From positions 1-7,442 of the forward strand of contig JAITJA010000044.1 of NCBI GenBank assembly GCA_031279175.1: a stretch of DNA of 7,442 nt, given 5' to 3'. Positions within the stretch are counted from its first letter, which is position 1, and every line of letters starts with the position of its first letter. This DNA comes from Odoribacteraceae bacterium (GTDB taxonomy: Bacteria; Bacteroidota; Bacteroidia; Bacteroidales; Marinifilaceae). Both the position numbers and the translations under genes were made by a program. The notes beneath the pieces were generated by a model, which worked only from the letters and a program-made list of their open reading frames with translations, had not been told where the DNA came from and ran no database searches. Positions 1 through 6,190 of the stretch are shown one piece after another.

Positions 1-1061
1 GGAGAATAATTACCGATAAAGACCGATCCCGCGTGTTGCACGAGAGGTATCCACCACGCGCTATCCTTCACGCTCAACATGAGGTGCTCGGGGGCGTAGC
101 TGTTGATAAAATCCGCGCACTCCTCGCGGTCTCGCAGCACGACACAGGTCGACGTTCCCAGTGCCCGCTCGATGATCTCCCCCCGCGGCAGCGCGCGCGC
201 TTGCCGTTCGAGCTCCGCCTCCACGCGCTCGGGCAGGTACTCCTCGCTCGTCACGAGAAACACCTGGCTATCCGGCCCGTGCTCGGCCTGCGACAGCAAG
301 TCTGCCGCCACGAACCGCGGGTCCGCCGTCTCGTCGGCCACCACCATCAGCTCCGACGGCCCGGCGGGCATGTCGATCGCCACGCCCAGCGTGCTCGCCC
401 GTTGCTTGGCGGCCGTCACGAAGGCATTACCCGGCCCGAGGATCTTGTCGACGCGCCGGATACTCTCCGTGCCGAACGTCATCGCGGCAATGGCCTGCAC
501 ACCACCGACCTTGTACAGCCGCGTGGCGCCGCACGCGCGGGCACTCCACGCGATGGCCGGGTGCACCTTCCCGTCCGGTCGCGGAGGCGTGCAGAGCGCG
601 ATCTCCCGGCAACCCGCCAGGCGCGCCGGCACGACCAGCATCACGACCGTCGAGAAGAGCGGCGCGCTACCACCGGGAACGTACAGGCCCACGCGTTCTA
701 TCGGGCGCGTCTCCTGCCAGCAGCGGATGCCGTGATCGTGAATCGTCACGTCCTCCCGGGGCGCTTGCAACACGTGGAACCTCTCGACGCGTGCCCGCGC
801 CAGCAAGATCGCCTCGCGCAGGGCCGCCGGCGTCTCCCGCGCGGCCTCCTCGAACTCTTCCCCCGTCACCTCGAGAAACTCGGGGCGCGCGCGGTCGAAG
901 TGCCGCGTGTAGCGTCTCAACGCCTCGTCGCCCTCCCTCCTGACCTCCTCGAAGATGGTCTCGCACACCCGGTCGAGGTCGCTTGCCCCTCCCCCCGGGC
1001 GTTTCGTCACCCGCTCCCACGTCTCGCGGGGCGGATACTTCACGATATTGATTTTTCCCAT
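1..1061 (-). CDS. hisD: Histidinol dehydrogenase, C-terminus cut by left edge
   Basis: HisD is a cytosolic zinc enzyme that oxidises L-histidinol to L-histidine in two NAD-dependent steps, the end of histidine synthesis. The frame is open from an ATG at 1061 to the left edge, giving 353 complete codons of a family usually about 430 residues long. Seen in the translation: GLYVPGGSAPLFST, a region strongly conserved in HisD; the family signature starting IDMPAGPSEL (Ile229 onward) and running to QAEH, whose Gln258 and His261 match zinc ligands Gln259 and His262 of E. coli HisD; and APEHL with Glu325-His326, matching the catalytic Glu326-His327. The remaining zinc ligands, Asp360 and His419 in E. 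coli numbering, lie beyond the edge. The start follows the hisG stop by 12 bp with AGGA just upstream, so the two genes are co-transcribed. No frameshift is seen; hisC and hisB would be expected further left. Confidence 0.96.
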   Translation of the reverse strand, partial: MGKINIVKYPPRETWERVTKRPGGGASDLDRVCETIFEEVRREGDEALRRYTRHFDRARPEFLEVTGEEFEEAARETPAALREAILLARARVERFHVLQAPREDVTIHDHGIRCWQETRPIERVGLYVPGGSAPLFSTVVMLVVPARLAGCREIALCTPPRPDGKVHPAIAWSARACGATRLYKVGGVQAIAAMTFGTESIRRVDKILGPGNAFVTAAKQRASTLGVAIDMPAGPSELMVVADETADPRFVAADLLSQAEHGPDSQVFLVTSEEYLPERVEAELERQARALPRGEIIERALGTSTCVVLRDREECADFINSYAPEHLMLSVKDSAWWIPLVQHAGSVFIGNYS

Positions 1062-1073
1062 GATTCCTGGTAT

Positions 1074-1931
1074 TTACATGATCATCTTTTCAATCGGGAT
1101 CACGAGGATCCCCTCCGCGCCGGCAGCCTTTAGCCGGTCGATCGACTCCCAAAAGTGTTTCTCGTTGACTACCGAGTGGAGCGAGTACCACCCCTCCTGC
1201 CGCAGCGGCGTCACCGTCGGGCTACGCATCCCGGGGAGCAACCGGCAGATCTCGTCGAGCTTGTCGCCGGGCGCGTTCAGGAGGATGTACTTGTTGTCCC
1301 GGGCGGCAAGCACGGACTTCACGCGGTCTACCAGCCGCCCGACCAGCTCTTGTTTTTCTACCGGCAACCCCGGACGGGCCACCAGCAGCGCCGTCGAGGA
1401 GAAGAGCGGCAATACCTCCTCGAGACCGTTCTTGACGAGGGTGCTACCCGAGCTGACAACGTCGCATATCGCGTCGGAAAGACCAATGCCCGGCGCGATC
1501 TCTACCGAACCGGAGATGACGTGGATCTCCGCGTCGATCCCCTCGCGGGAGAGGAACGCGCGCAACGTGTTGGGGTACGACGTGGCCACGCGTTTGCCGC
1601 GCAACCACTCGACGCCCGTGAATTCCACCGACCGCGGCGCGGCTATGGAGACGCGACAAGCGGAAAATCCCAGGTCAAGCAGCTCGACGAGGTTCACTTG
1701 TTTCTCGATTACCGTGTTTTTACCGATGATCGCCAGGTCGACGACGCCATCCTCGACGTAATGCGGGATGTCGGAATTCCGCAGGTAGAGCGTCTCCAGC
1801 GGGAAGTTGGAGGCGCGCGCCATGAGTTGCTCTTTCCCGTTGTTGATCGAGATGTCACACTCTTTCAAGAGGGCCAGGGAATCGTCGAGCAGGCGGCCCG
1901 ATTTCTGAATTGCAATTTTTAATCTTGTCAT
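1074..1931 (-). CDS. hisG: ATP phosphoribosyltransferase, long form
   Basis: HisG condenses ATP with PRPP to phosphoribosyl-ATP, the first committed step of histidine synthesis, in the cytosol. The 285-residue product fits the long, homo-oligomeric HisG class that does not need HisZ. It starts MTRLKIAIQKSGRL, typical of the family. The PRPP-binding signature spans about residues 144-165 (EIAPGIGLSDAICDVVSSGS, then TL). The C-terminal part from about 211 fits the ACT-like HisG_C regulatory domain that binds histidine and gives feedback inhibition. The frame is open further upstream to an ATG at 2012, but that start would put the attenuator hairpin inside the coding region and add 27 residues unlike the family, so ATG 1931 is chosen. 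It is the first structural gene after the His leader, and hisD follows after 12 bp. Confidence 0.97.
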   Translation of the reverse strand: MTRLKIAIQKSGRLLDDSLALLKECDISINNGKEQLMARASNFPLETLYLRNSDIPHYVEDGVVDLAIIGKNTVIEKQVNLVELLDLGFSACRVSIAAPRSVEFTGVEWLRGKRVATSYPNTLRAFLSREGIDAEIHVISGSVEIAPGIGLSDAICDVVSSGSTLVKNGLEEVLPLFSSTALLVARPGLPVEKQELVGRLVDRVKSVLAARDNKYILLNAPGDKLDEICRLLPGMRSPTVTPLRQEGWYSLHSVVNEKHFWESIDRLKAAGAEGILVIPIEKMIM

Positions 1932-1969
1932 ACTTGTCGTGTTGTGCTTCCCTCGAGGCGGGTTTGAAT

Positions 1970-2001
1970 GAAACAAGCCCGCCGTTCCGGGCGAGCTTGT
2001 T
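1970..2001 (-). terminator. Probable his attenuator terminator hairpin
   Basis: On the minus strand AACAAGCTCGCC (2001-1990) pairs with GGCGGGCTTGTT (1983-1972) around a six-base loop. This is a 12-bp stem with one G-U pair. The U tract is interrupted (TTGTTTCATT), so termination may be partial, as expected of an attenuator. It lies between the His-rich leader peptide and hisG, about 40 bp before the hisG ATG, with no gene ending just upstream other than the leader. Confidence 0.7.
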
Positions 2002-2093
2002 GTTTTAAACATTTAAATGAACTCCAAGACAACATCACTTCACCCCTGGCTGCTGACATGACCAGTAATGTGACGCGTATGATGTAATGTTGT
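1998..2093 (-). promoter_or_regulatory. Alternative pairing segments of the his attenuator
   Basis: Three segments could switch partners in the minus-strand transcript. Segment 1, ACAACATTA (2093-2085), lies inside the leader peptide directly before its first two His codons. Segment 2, TGATGTTGT (2037-2029), lies just after the leader stop and can pair with segment 1 over 9 bp with one G-U. The TGTTGT part of segment 2 can instead pair over 6 bp with ACAACA (2003-1998), which includes the first bases of the terminator's 5' arm. A ribosome stalled on the His codons would cover segment 1 and free segment 2 for the antiterminator; a ribosome at the stop codon would cover segment 2 and let the terminator form. 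The pairings are seen in the sequence; the switch is inferred. The 6-bp antiterminator is weak, so a different competing structure is possible. Confidence 0.45.
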
Positions 2094-2099
2094 ATTCAT
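2040..2099 (-). CDS. His-rich leader peptide of the his operon
   Basis: A 19-codon frame starts at ATG 2099 and stops at TGA 2042-2040. It reads MNTTLHHTRHITGHVSSQG, with His at residues 6, 7, 10 and 14. Four His in 19 residues immediately upstream of hisG, followed by a hairpin terminator, is the layout of amino-acid attenuators such as enterobacterial hisL, although the His run here is broken. AAAAGAGA about 10 bases upstream may serve as a weak ribosome site. The candidate promoter would start transcription about 15-20 bases before this ATG. The peptide itself is probably only a sensor of charged tRNA-His. A chance short frame is the alternative, but composition, position and downstream structure all agree. 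Confidence 0.7.
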   Translation of the reverse strand: MNTTLHHTRHITGHVSSQG

Positions 2100-2124
2100 T
2101 GCTATAAATCTCTTTTATGCGCGG

Positions 2125-2155
2125 CGAAGGTAGGAAGGTTTCTATGATTTCCAAA
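2125..2155 (-). promoter_or_regulatory. Candidate promoter of the his operon
   Basis: On the minus strand TTTG (2155-2152), 19 bases, then TACCTTCG (2132-2125) resembles the Bacteroidota -33 TTTG / -7 TAnnTTTG promoter with one mismatch in the -7 box. Transcription would start near 2117, leaving a short 5' stretch before the leader-peptide ATG at 2099. The same arrangement, with the same mismatch, is seen before the M60 peptidase gene. Confidence 0.55.
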
Positions 2156-2174
2156 ACTTTTTCCATGAATGACT

Positions 2175-2198
2175 AAAAAAAACCGGGAAATAGCCCGG
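2175..2198 (-). terminator. Terminator-like hairpin with T8, minus strand
   Basis: On the minus strand CCGGG (2198-2194), a six-base loop and CCCGG (2187-2183) are followed directly by eight Ts (2182-2175). The stem is only 5 bp but all G-C. It ends about 20 bp before the -33 box of the his promoter, so it would stop minus-strand transcription arriving from the palindrome array. No recognisable gene lies upstream on that strand; the plus strand has no comparable T run. Confidence 0.5.
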
Positions 2199-2273
2199 GA
2201 ATTTTACCGCGACGCCCCCGAACGTCGAGAACGGGGCCCGGGAAACCGGCCTCGCGCTATTAATTAAGGCGTC

Positions 2274-2475
2274 CGTCACGGTGGCAATCGACATTGTCAC
2301 GGTGACAATCGACATTGTCACGGTGACAATAGCTTCTGTCACGGTGACAATCGACATTGTCACGGTGACAATAGCCCCTGTCACGGTGACAATGGCCTCT
2401 GTCACGGTGACAATAGCCCCTGTCACGGTGACACTCGACATTGTCACGGTGACAATGGCCCCTGTCACGGTGATT
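2274..2475. repeat. Ten palindromic 21-bp tandem repeats, GTCACGGTGAC core
   Basis: GTCACGGTGAC-type cores begin at 2275, 2296, 2317, 2338, 2359, 2380, 2401, 2422, 2443 and 2464, a strict 21-bp period. Inner copies share the 13-bp palindrome TGTCACGGTGACA. Some extend to the 17-bp ATTGTCACGGTGACAAT, with 8-bp arms around one base. The first (right half GTGGCA) and last (right half GTGATT) copies are degenerate, as is common at array ends. The 8-bp spacers fall into two classes: ATCGACAT or CTCGACAT, and AT(A/G)GC(C/T)(C/T)C. Because 21 is a multiple of three and four of the six frames of the unit lack stops, long open frames appear on both strands as a by-product. A row of protein-binding sites on one DNA face or a chain of short RNA hairpins are both possible; the function is unknown. 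Confidence 0.95.
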
Positions 2476-2480
2476 GGTGC

Positions 2481-2562
2481 TTCCGCGAAGCTCGCGGAAG
2501 GCACCGCGAAGCTCGCGGAAGGCTCCGCGAAGCTCGCGGAAGGCTCCGCGGCGGCCGCGGAA
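2481..2562. repeat. Four palindromic 21-bp repeats, CCGCG/CGCGG core
   Basis: CCGCG half-sites begin at 2483, 2504, 2525 and 2546, again exactly 21 bp apart. The first copy is TTCCGCGAAGCTCGCGGAA, with 8-bp arms around a 3-base centre. The fourth is CCGCGGCGGCCGCGG, where the inner bases changed on both sides so that symmetry is kept. The centre of the first copy (2490) is 21 bp from the centre of the last copy of the neighbouring array (2469), so the two arrays share one register. A further palindrome, AAGGCGCCTT, follows at 2561-2570. Function unknown. Confidence 0.93.
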
Positions 2563-2609
2563 GGCGCCTTTTCCCCCGTTTGAAGCGTTTTTCCCGTTAT
2601 TTCCCGGTT

Positions 2610-2737
2610 CATGTACTTGAATTTCTTCCCGGCGGCGAGCATCTTCCCCCCTTCGCGCGCCCCGGACAAGAGGGTGAGCGCCGGGGTGTAAACAACAAGA
2701 CGGGATGACCCCCCGCGACAAAAAATAATGGCGTCGC
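2610..2737. other. Remainder of the intergenic stretch before the peptidase promoter
   Basis: No gene is supported here. A G-C hairpin, CCCCGG (2660-2665) with CCGGGG (2681-2686), is present without a T run. On the minus strand an ATG at 2642 is preceded by a G-rich stretch and opens a frame through the arrays, but that frame runs past the terminator-like hairpin, so it is not called as a gene. Confidence 0.4.
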
Positions 2738-2767
2738 TTGCTTTTGAAAATACTTATTATACTTTCG
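2738..2767 (+). promoter_or_regulatory. Candidate promoter of the M60-like lipoprotein gene
   Basis: TTG (2738-2740), 19 bases, then TACTTTCG (2760-2767) resembles the Bacteroidota -33 / -7 promoter with one mismatch in the -7 box. It would start transcription about 25 bases before the ATG at 2800, leaving a short AT-rich leader with no clear Shine-Dalgarno site. Confidence 0.45.
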
Positions 2768-2799
2768 CGTCTGATATAACCTACTTATTTTAGTAACCC

Positions 2800-5562
2800 A
2801 TGAAGAAATATTTGTTTTACCCGTGTCTATTCCTGCTCGCCGCTGTCGCCGCGTGCCAGGAAAACGACCTCTCGATCCTCTCCATCAACGACGAACGCGA
2901 CGTCCTGCTCTTCTCCAACCTGGGCGGGCAAGAAGTCATCAAGATCAACACCAATATCGTGTGGAAAGCGACCGTCGAGGGGAATGAATCATGGTGCACG
3001 GCCACCAAGCTGAATAAAACAGAACTGGCCGTCGTCGTCGAGCAAAACATCCTCCTCGAGGAAAGAGAAACGAAGATCATCCTCGACGCCTCCGAGGCAG
3101 CACTGGCAAAGGTGGTGCCGCCCGTGGAGCTGATCGTCAGGCAAGCCAGCGCGACGTCCGGCATCGTCCTCGCCGCGGACACCTGCCGGCTGCTCGCTAT
3201 CGGCGGGTTAACGCGCGTGGGCGTCCTCGCCAGCGTCGAGTACGAGATCACGACGGGTGCTCCCTGGATCACTTACAGGGAAAAAGAAGGCAACGAGGAG
3301 CTCTTCGACGTGGACGAGAACCTCGACAAGGCCCCGCGATCAACTACCATCCTCTTCCAGGCAAAAGGAGATGGAGGCAGTAAATCGCTCGCGGTCGTGC
3401 AGGCAGGAAGGGATTCCGTTTACATCCCGGGCGATCCCGGTCTGCTCGTCACCGACACGAAACTCAAGATCAAGAGCAGCGTCGCCTCGGAAGCACACGC
3501 CGGGGAGGGCGTCGAACTCTCGCACGACGGGAATTATACCACGATCTATCACTCGCGATGGGGCGAGGAGACCAGCTATCCCGTCTCCCTGACCTATACC
3601 CTCGACGAGGCCGATCGCCTCGACTACATGATCTATTACCCCAGGCAGGAGGGGAGTAACGGGAACTTTAAAACGTTGAAAGTGCACGCCAGGAGCACCG
3701 GGAATAGCGTCTTCACCCTCCTCGGGGAGTACGACTTCGGCGGCGCGTCGACGCCCTCGCGGATCGTCTTCTCGACGCCCGTCACCTCGCCGGCGGAGGT
3801 CAAGATAGAGGTGCTCTCCGGCGTCGGTAACAACGTGAAGGGGTTCGTCAGCTGCGCCGAGATGGAGTTCTACAAGCGAACCGCCAACACGTACGAGTTC
3901 TTCGATCTCTTCACCGATAAAACATGCTCGGAACTTAAACCAGGGGTCACTATCAACCAGGTGCGCGAGATCCCGGAGCCGTTTATCCGGGGAATGGCCG
4001 CCTCTATCTTGAACGGCGATTACCCGCTCGCGGATCGCGTCAGGGAGTATCCCGCCTACCCGGTAACCGGGGATATCGCCGCCGCGAACAAGTCAAAGAA
4101 TTACGGGCTGCTCGATAACGCCACCGGAATATCTATCAATCTCAACGAGGAGGTCGTGGTCTTCGCCGGGGAGCTGCGCGGGCGCGACGTCTACCTGCGC
4201 GTCATGGACTTTAACGACGGGTATACCGGCCTGTCGTACCAGCTCTTCGAGGGGATGAACAAGATCAAGGTGGCCAACAAGGGGCTCGCCTATATCATGT
4301 ATCACGTCAAGGATGACGCCATCTATAGCACGACCGCGCCACCAGTGAAGATCCACGTCGCGAGCGGGCAGGTCAACGGGCTCTTCGATATCTCCAGGCA
4401 CGGGAAGGATGATTGGCAACCGCTGCTCGCGCGTACCGTCAACCAGCACGTCGACGTGTTAGGAAGAAAGGTGCACCTCCTCTTCCCCGTCGCCCGATAC
4501 CGCGCGCATTGCCCCGATATCGTCCCGCTGCTCGAGGCCTACGACCGGATCACGGAGCTGGAACAGGAGTTCACGGGCCTGATCAAGTATAAACGCGTGC
4601 CGCCAAATCGCGTCATGTTGCTCGTCTCTTATAACCCGTCAACATACATGAGCGCTACCGATTACCGCACCAATTATCATGATAATACCCTCGAAGAGCT
4701 GATGAATGTCGGGCTGCTCACGACTACCTCTATCTGGGGACCAGCACACGAGATCGGGCACGTGCACCAGACCGGACCAACGCTCTCATGGGTGGGGCTC
4801 GGGGAGGTCTCTAATAATATCTACTCGCTGTACGTCCAAACCTCTTTCGGCAATGCCAGCCGCATCTCTACCAAGGGCAGCAATTCCGAAACGGATTACC
4901 GCCGCGGGTTCAACGAGATCGTCGTGCCAGCTATCCCGCACGGGCGACTGGGAGCAATCTCGACAGATCCCTATTTCCAAAAGCTTGTCCCCTTCTGGCA
5001 GGTGCACCTCTACGCGGTGATCCTCGGAAAGGACGACCTCTACAAGGACTTGCACGAGAAGGCGCGCACCGGGACGGACAAGAATTACTCCACGCAGGCA
5101 GGCGAGATCCAGCTCGATTTCGCGCGTAACGTCTGCGATTATCTCCAAACCGATCTTACCGCTTTCTTCGAGGCATGGGGATTTGTCCGCGAGATCGACG
5201 AGGTGGTCGGCGACTACGCCAGCGCGCGCATGACCATCACCGCGACACAGGTCGCTAACTGGAAAAACGAGATCGCCAGCCGGTCGTACGCCGCCAATAA
5301 AGCACCGGGAGGCCTGGTCTACCTGACGGATAATACCGTCGACGTGATCAAGTACCGCCGCGATATCGTCAAGGGCTCCGTCTCGCGGAACGGAAATACC
5401 GTGACGACAACGAACTGGCAAAACGTGATGGCGTTCGAGGTGTACAATAACGGGGTGCTCGCGTGGGTCTCCCCCGATTACTCGTTTACCCACCCCAGCC
5501 TTGCCGGCACGGTCACGATCAAGGCCGTCGCCTGGGACGGGACGCGCGTGAACGTGGAGTAA
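2800..5562 (+). CDS. Lipoprotein with BACON-like, discoidin and M60-like peptidase domains
   Basis: This is a 920-residue predicted lipoprotein. The N-terminus is a lipoprotein signal peptide: MKK, a hydrophobic stretch, then AVAAC with lipidated Cys19, followed by QEND. Two BACON-like beta domains follow at about 25-118 and 121-207. A discoidin/F5-8C (CBM32-like) domain lies at about 215-358. An M60-like module starts at about 362, with a lead-in containing FFDLFTDKTCSELKPGVT. The zinc site is HEIGH (His650, Glu651, His654), with Glu669 in WVGLGEVSNN fifteen residues after His654, fitting gluzincin HExxH...E. A C-terminal beta domain lies at about 809-920. Characterised M60-like proteins of gut Bacteroides cleave O-glycosylated, mucin-like proteins; here the substrate is inferred. 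It is probably anchored on the outer surface, with the accessory domains binding glycans. No susC/susD genes are visible. It is monocistronic, with its own promoter and terminator. Confidence 0.93.
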   Translation: MKKYLFYPCLFLLAAVAACQENDLSILSINDERDVLLFSNLGGQEVIKINTNIVWKATVEGNESWCTATKLNKTELAVVVEQNILLEERETKIILDASEAALAKVVPPVELIVRQASATSGIVLAADTCRLLAIGGLTRVGVLASVEYEITTGAPWITYREKEGNEELFDVDENLDKAPRSTTILFQAKGDGGSKSLAVVQAGRDSVYIPGDPGLLVTDTKLKIKSSVASEAHAGEGVELSHDGNYTTIYHSRWGEETSYPVSLTYTLDEADRLDYMIYYPRQEGSNGNFKTLKVHARSTGNSVFTLLGEYDFGGASTPSRIVFSTPVTSPAEVKIEVLSGVGNNVKGFVSCAEMEFYKRTANTYEFFDLFTDKTCSELKPGVTINQVREIPEPFIRGMAASILNGDYPLADRVREYPAYPVTGDIAAANKSKNYGLLDNATGISINLNEEVVVFAGELRGRDVYLRVMDFNDGYTGLSYQLFEGMNKIKVANKGLAYIMYHVKDDAIYSTTAPPVKIHVASGQVNGLFDISRHGKDDWQPLLARTVNQHVDVLGRKVHLLFPVARYRAHCPDIVPLLEAYDRITELEQEFTGLIKYKRVPPNRVMLLVSYNPSTYMSATDYRTNYHDNTLEELMNVGLLTTTSIWGPAHEIGHVHQTGPTLSWVGLGEVSNNIYSLYVQTSFGNASRISTKGSNSETDYRRGFNEIVVPAIPHGRLGAISTDPYFQKLVPFWQVHLYAVILGKDDLYKDLHEKARTGTDKNYSTQAGEIQLDFARNVCDYLQTDLTAFFEAWGFVREIDEVVGDYASARMTITATQVANWKNEIASRSYAANKAPGGLVYLTDNTVDVIKYRRDIVKGSVSRNGNTVTTTNWQNVMAFEVYNNGVLAWVSPDYSFTHPSLAGTVTIKAVAWDGTRVNVE

Positions 5563-5577
5563 CGCGATGAAATGAAA

Positions 5578-5613
5578 ACGACGCGGGGAGCCTTCCCCGC
5601 GTCGTCTTTTTTT
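5578..5613 (+). terminator. Strong Rho-independent terminator after the peptidase gene
   Basis: ACGACGCGGGGA (5578-5589) pairs perfectly with TCCCCGCGTCGT (5594-5605) over 12 bp with a four-base loop, then C and seven Ts (5607-5613). It begins 15 bp after the peptidase stop. Read on the minus strand the stem is followed by TTTTCATTTC, so it may also terminate the convergent small-gene operon. Confidence 0.92.
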
Positions 5614-5673
5614 GCCCGCGCCGCGTCAACGCACCTCCAGGACATGGATCATGGCCGGGACAACGTCAGCATT

Positions 5674-6186
5674 TTACTTGTCGTCACTTGATCCCTTGTC
5701 CTCCACGAGGGATTGATTTCTAATCCATTTCTCTCTTTCCTGTTCTCTTTTTCCTGCTTCTTCTTTTTTTTCCTTTGCTCGCAGGATCAAGTAAATCCCA
5801 AGTCCGGCAACTCCTATTCCCCCGAAAAGTTTAGTGATCAATTGTCCCGCGTCGTTCGTGTCCGTGAGGGGCGCTAGGATGATGCATGTTATCACCCCAA
5901 TAGTTCCTAAGACGACAGAGAACCATCCAAACACGTTCATGCATCCTCCCTTGCCCTGCTTCTCCTCGGTGTACGTTTCCACGGGTAGACTTCCGTTCTC
6001 TTCGTCCCCGCTAATAAACTCGGGTTTCCTTTTGATCTTCCTTGAACACAAGATGATGACAAGTCCAATAATTGGAGAAAAGAGCAGACAAAAAAACAAT
6101 GCCCACCCGAACCCAATTTTACGTCTGATTCCTAATCGTGCTACCAAAATGCAGATAAGCACCCAAAATAAAAAGCCGAATTCCAT
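5674..6186 (-). CDS. Small membrane protein with about four membrane segments, unknown function
   Basis: The family is not recognised. The 170-residue product has hydrophobic segments at about 3-20, 26-47, 83-105 and 116-135. A polar linker (about 49-82) rich in Glu, Lys and Gly separates the two pairs. A charged tail (about 136-170) is rich in Lys and Glu and could be helical. The first pair (ARLGIRRKIGFGWALFF, then SPIIGLVIIL) looks like a compact membrane hairpin. Both flanks of the second segment are basic, so topology is uncertain. The gene starts 4 bp after the stop of the J-like gene and is the last of the three-gene run. It ends about 60 bp from the bidirectional terminator. It may form a membrane complex with the J-like protein; that is inference from gene order only. 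Confidence 0.85.
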   Translation of the reverse strand: MEFGFLFWVLICILVARLGIRRKIGFGWALFFCLLFSPIIGLVIILCSRKIKRKPEFISGDEENGSLPVETYTEEKQGKGGCMNVFGWFSVVLGTIGVITCIILAPLTDTNDAGQLITKLFGGIGVAGLGIYLILRAKEKKEEAGKREQEREKWIRNQSLVEDKGSSDDK

Positions 6187-6190
6187 GTTT

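Larger units (their letters stand above)
2181..2609. repeat. 12-bp inverted repeat bracketing the array
   Basis: AACCGGGAAATA at 2181-2192 recurs inverted as TATTTCCCGGTT at 2598-2609, a perfect 12-bp match about 405 bp apart. Between the copies lie both palindrome arrays. The left copy contributes to the terminator-like hairpin. The repeat may be the ends of a small element, or the base of a long RNA panhandle. No flanking direct duplication was found to show transposition, and chance in this GC-rich, low-complexity DNA is possible. Confidence 0.4.

Noticed and set aside
33..1133. Long plus-strand frames opposite hisD and hisG
   Set aside because: They are antisense shadows of clearly conserved HisD and HisG, are Arg/His-rich, and have no recognisable domain.
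1932..2012. N-terminal extension of HisG from an ATG at 2012
   Set aside because: It would place the attenuator hairpin in the coding region and add residues unlike HisG; ATG 1931 matches the family start.
2274..2475. CRISPR array
   Set aside because: Repeats are about 13 bp with 8-bp spacers of only two classes, far shorter and less diverse than CRISPR, and no cas genes are present.
2274..2475. matS or parS type chromosome-organising sites
   Set aside because: The half-sites are in the opposite order to matS (GTGAC-N3-GTCAC), and the core does not match parS. Tandem packing at 21 bp is also unlike either.
2281..2583. Open plus-strand frame across the arrays (IDIVTVT and AKLAEGS repeats)
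   Set aside because: It opens only at a GTG inside the first repeat, has no ribosome site and no upstream ATG, and is explained by the repeat period.
2142..2669. Open minus-strand frame across the arrays with VTVT and PSASFAE heptad repeats
   Set aside because: A 21-bp unit without stops stays open in several frames on both strands, so length is no evidence. The frame runs through the terminator-like hairpin and into the his promoter, and variation between copies shows no codon pattern.
2260..2721. Second minus-strand frame rich in CHRD repeats
   Set aside because: It starts only at TTG, is Arg-rich like out-of-frame GC-rich DNA, and is again a by-product of the 21-bp repeat.
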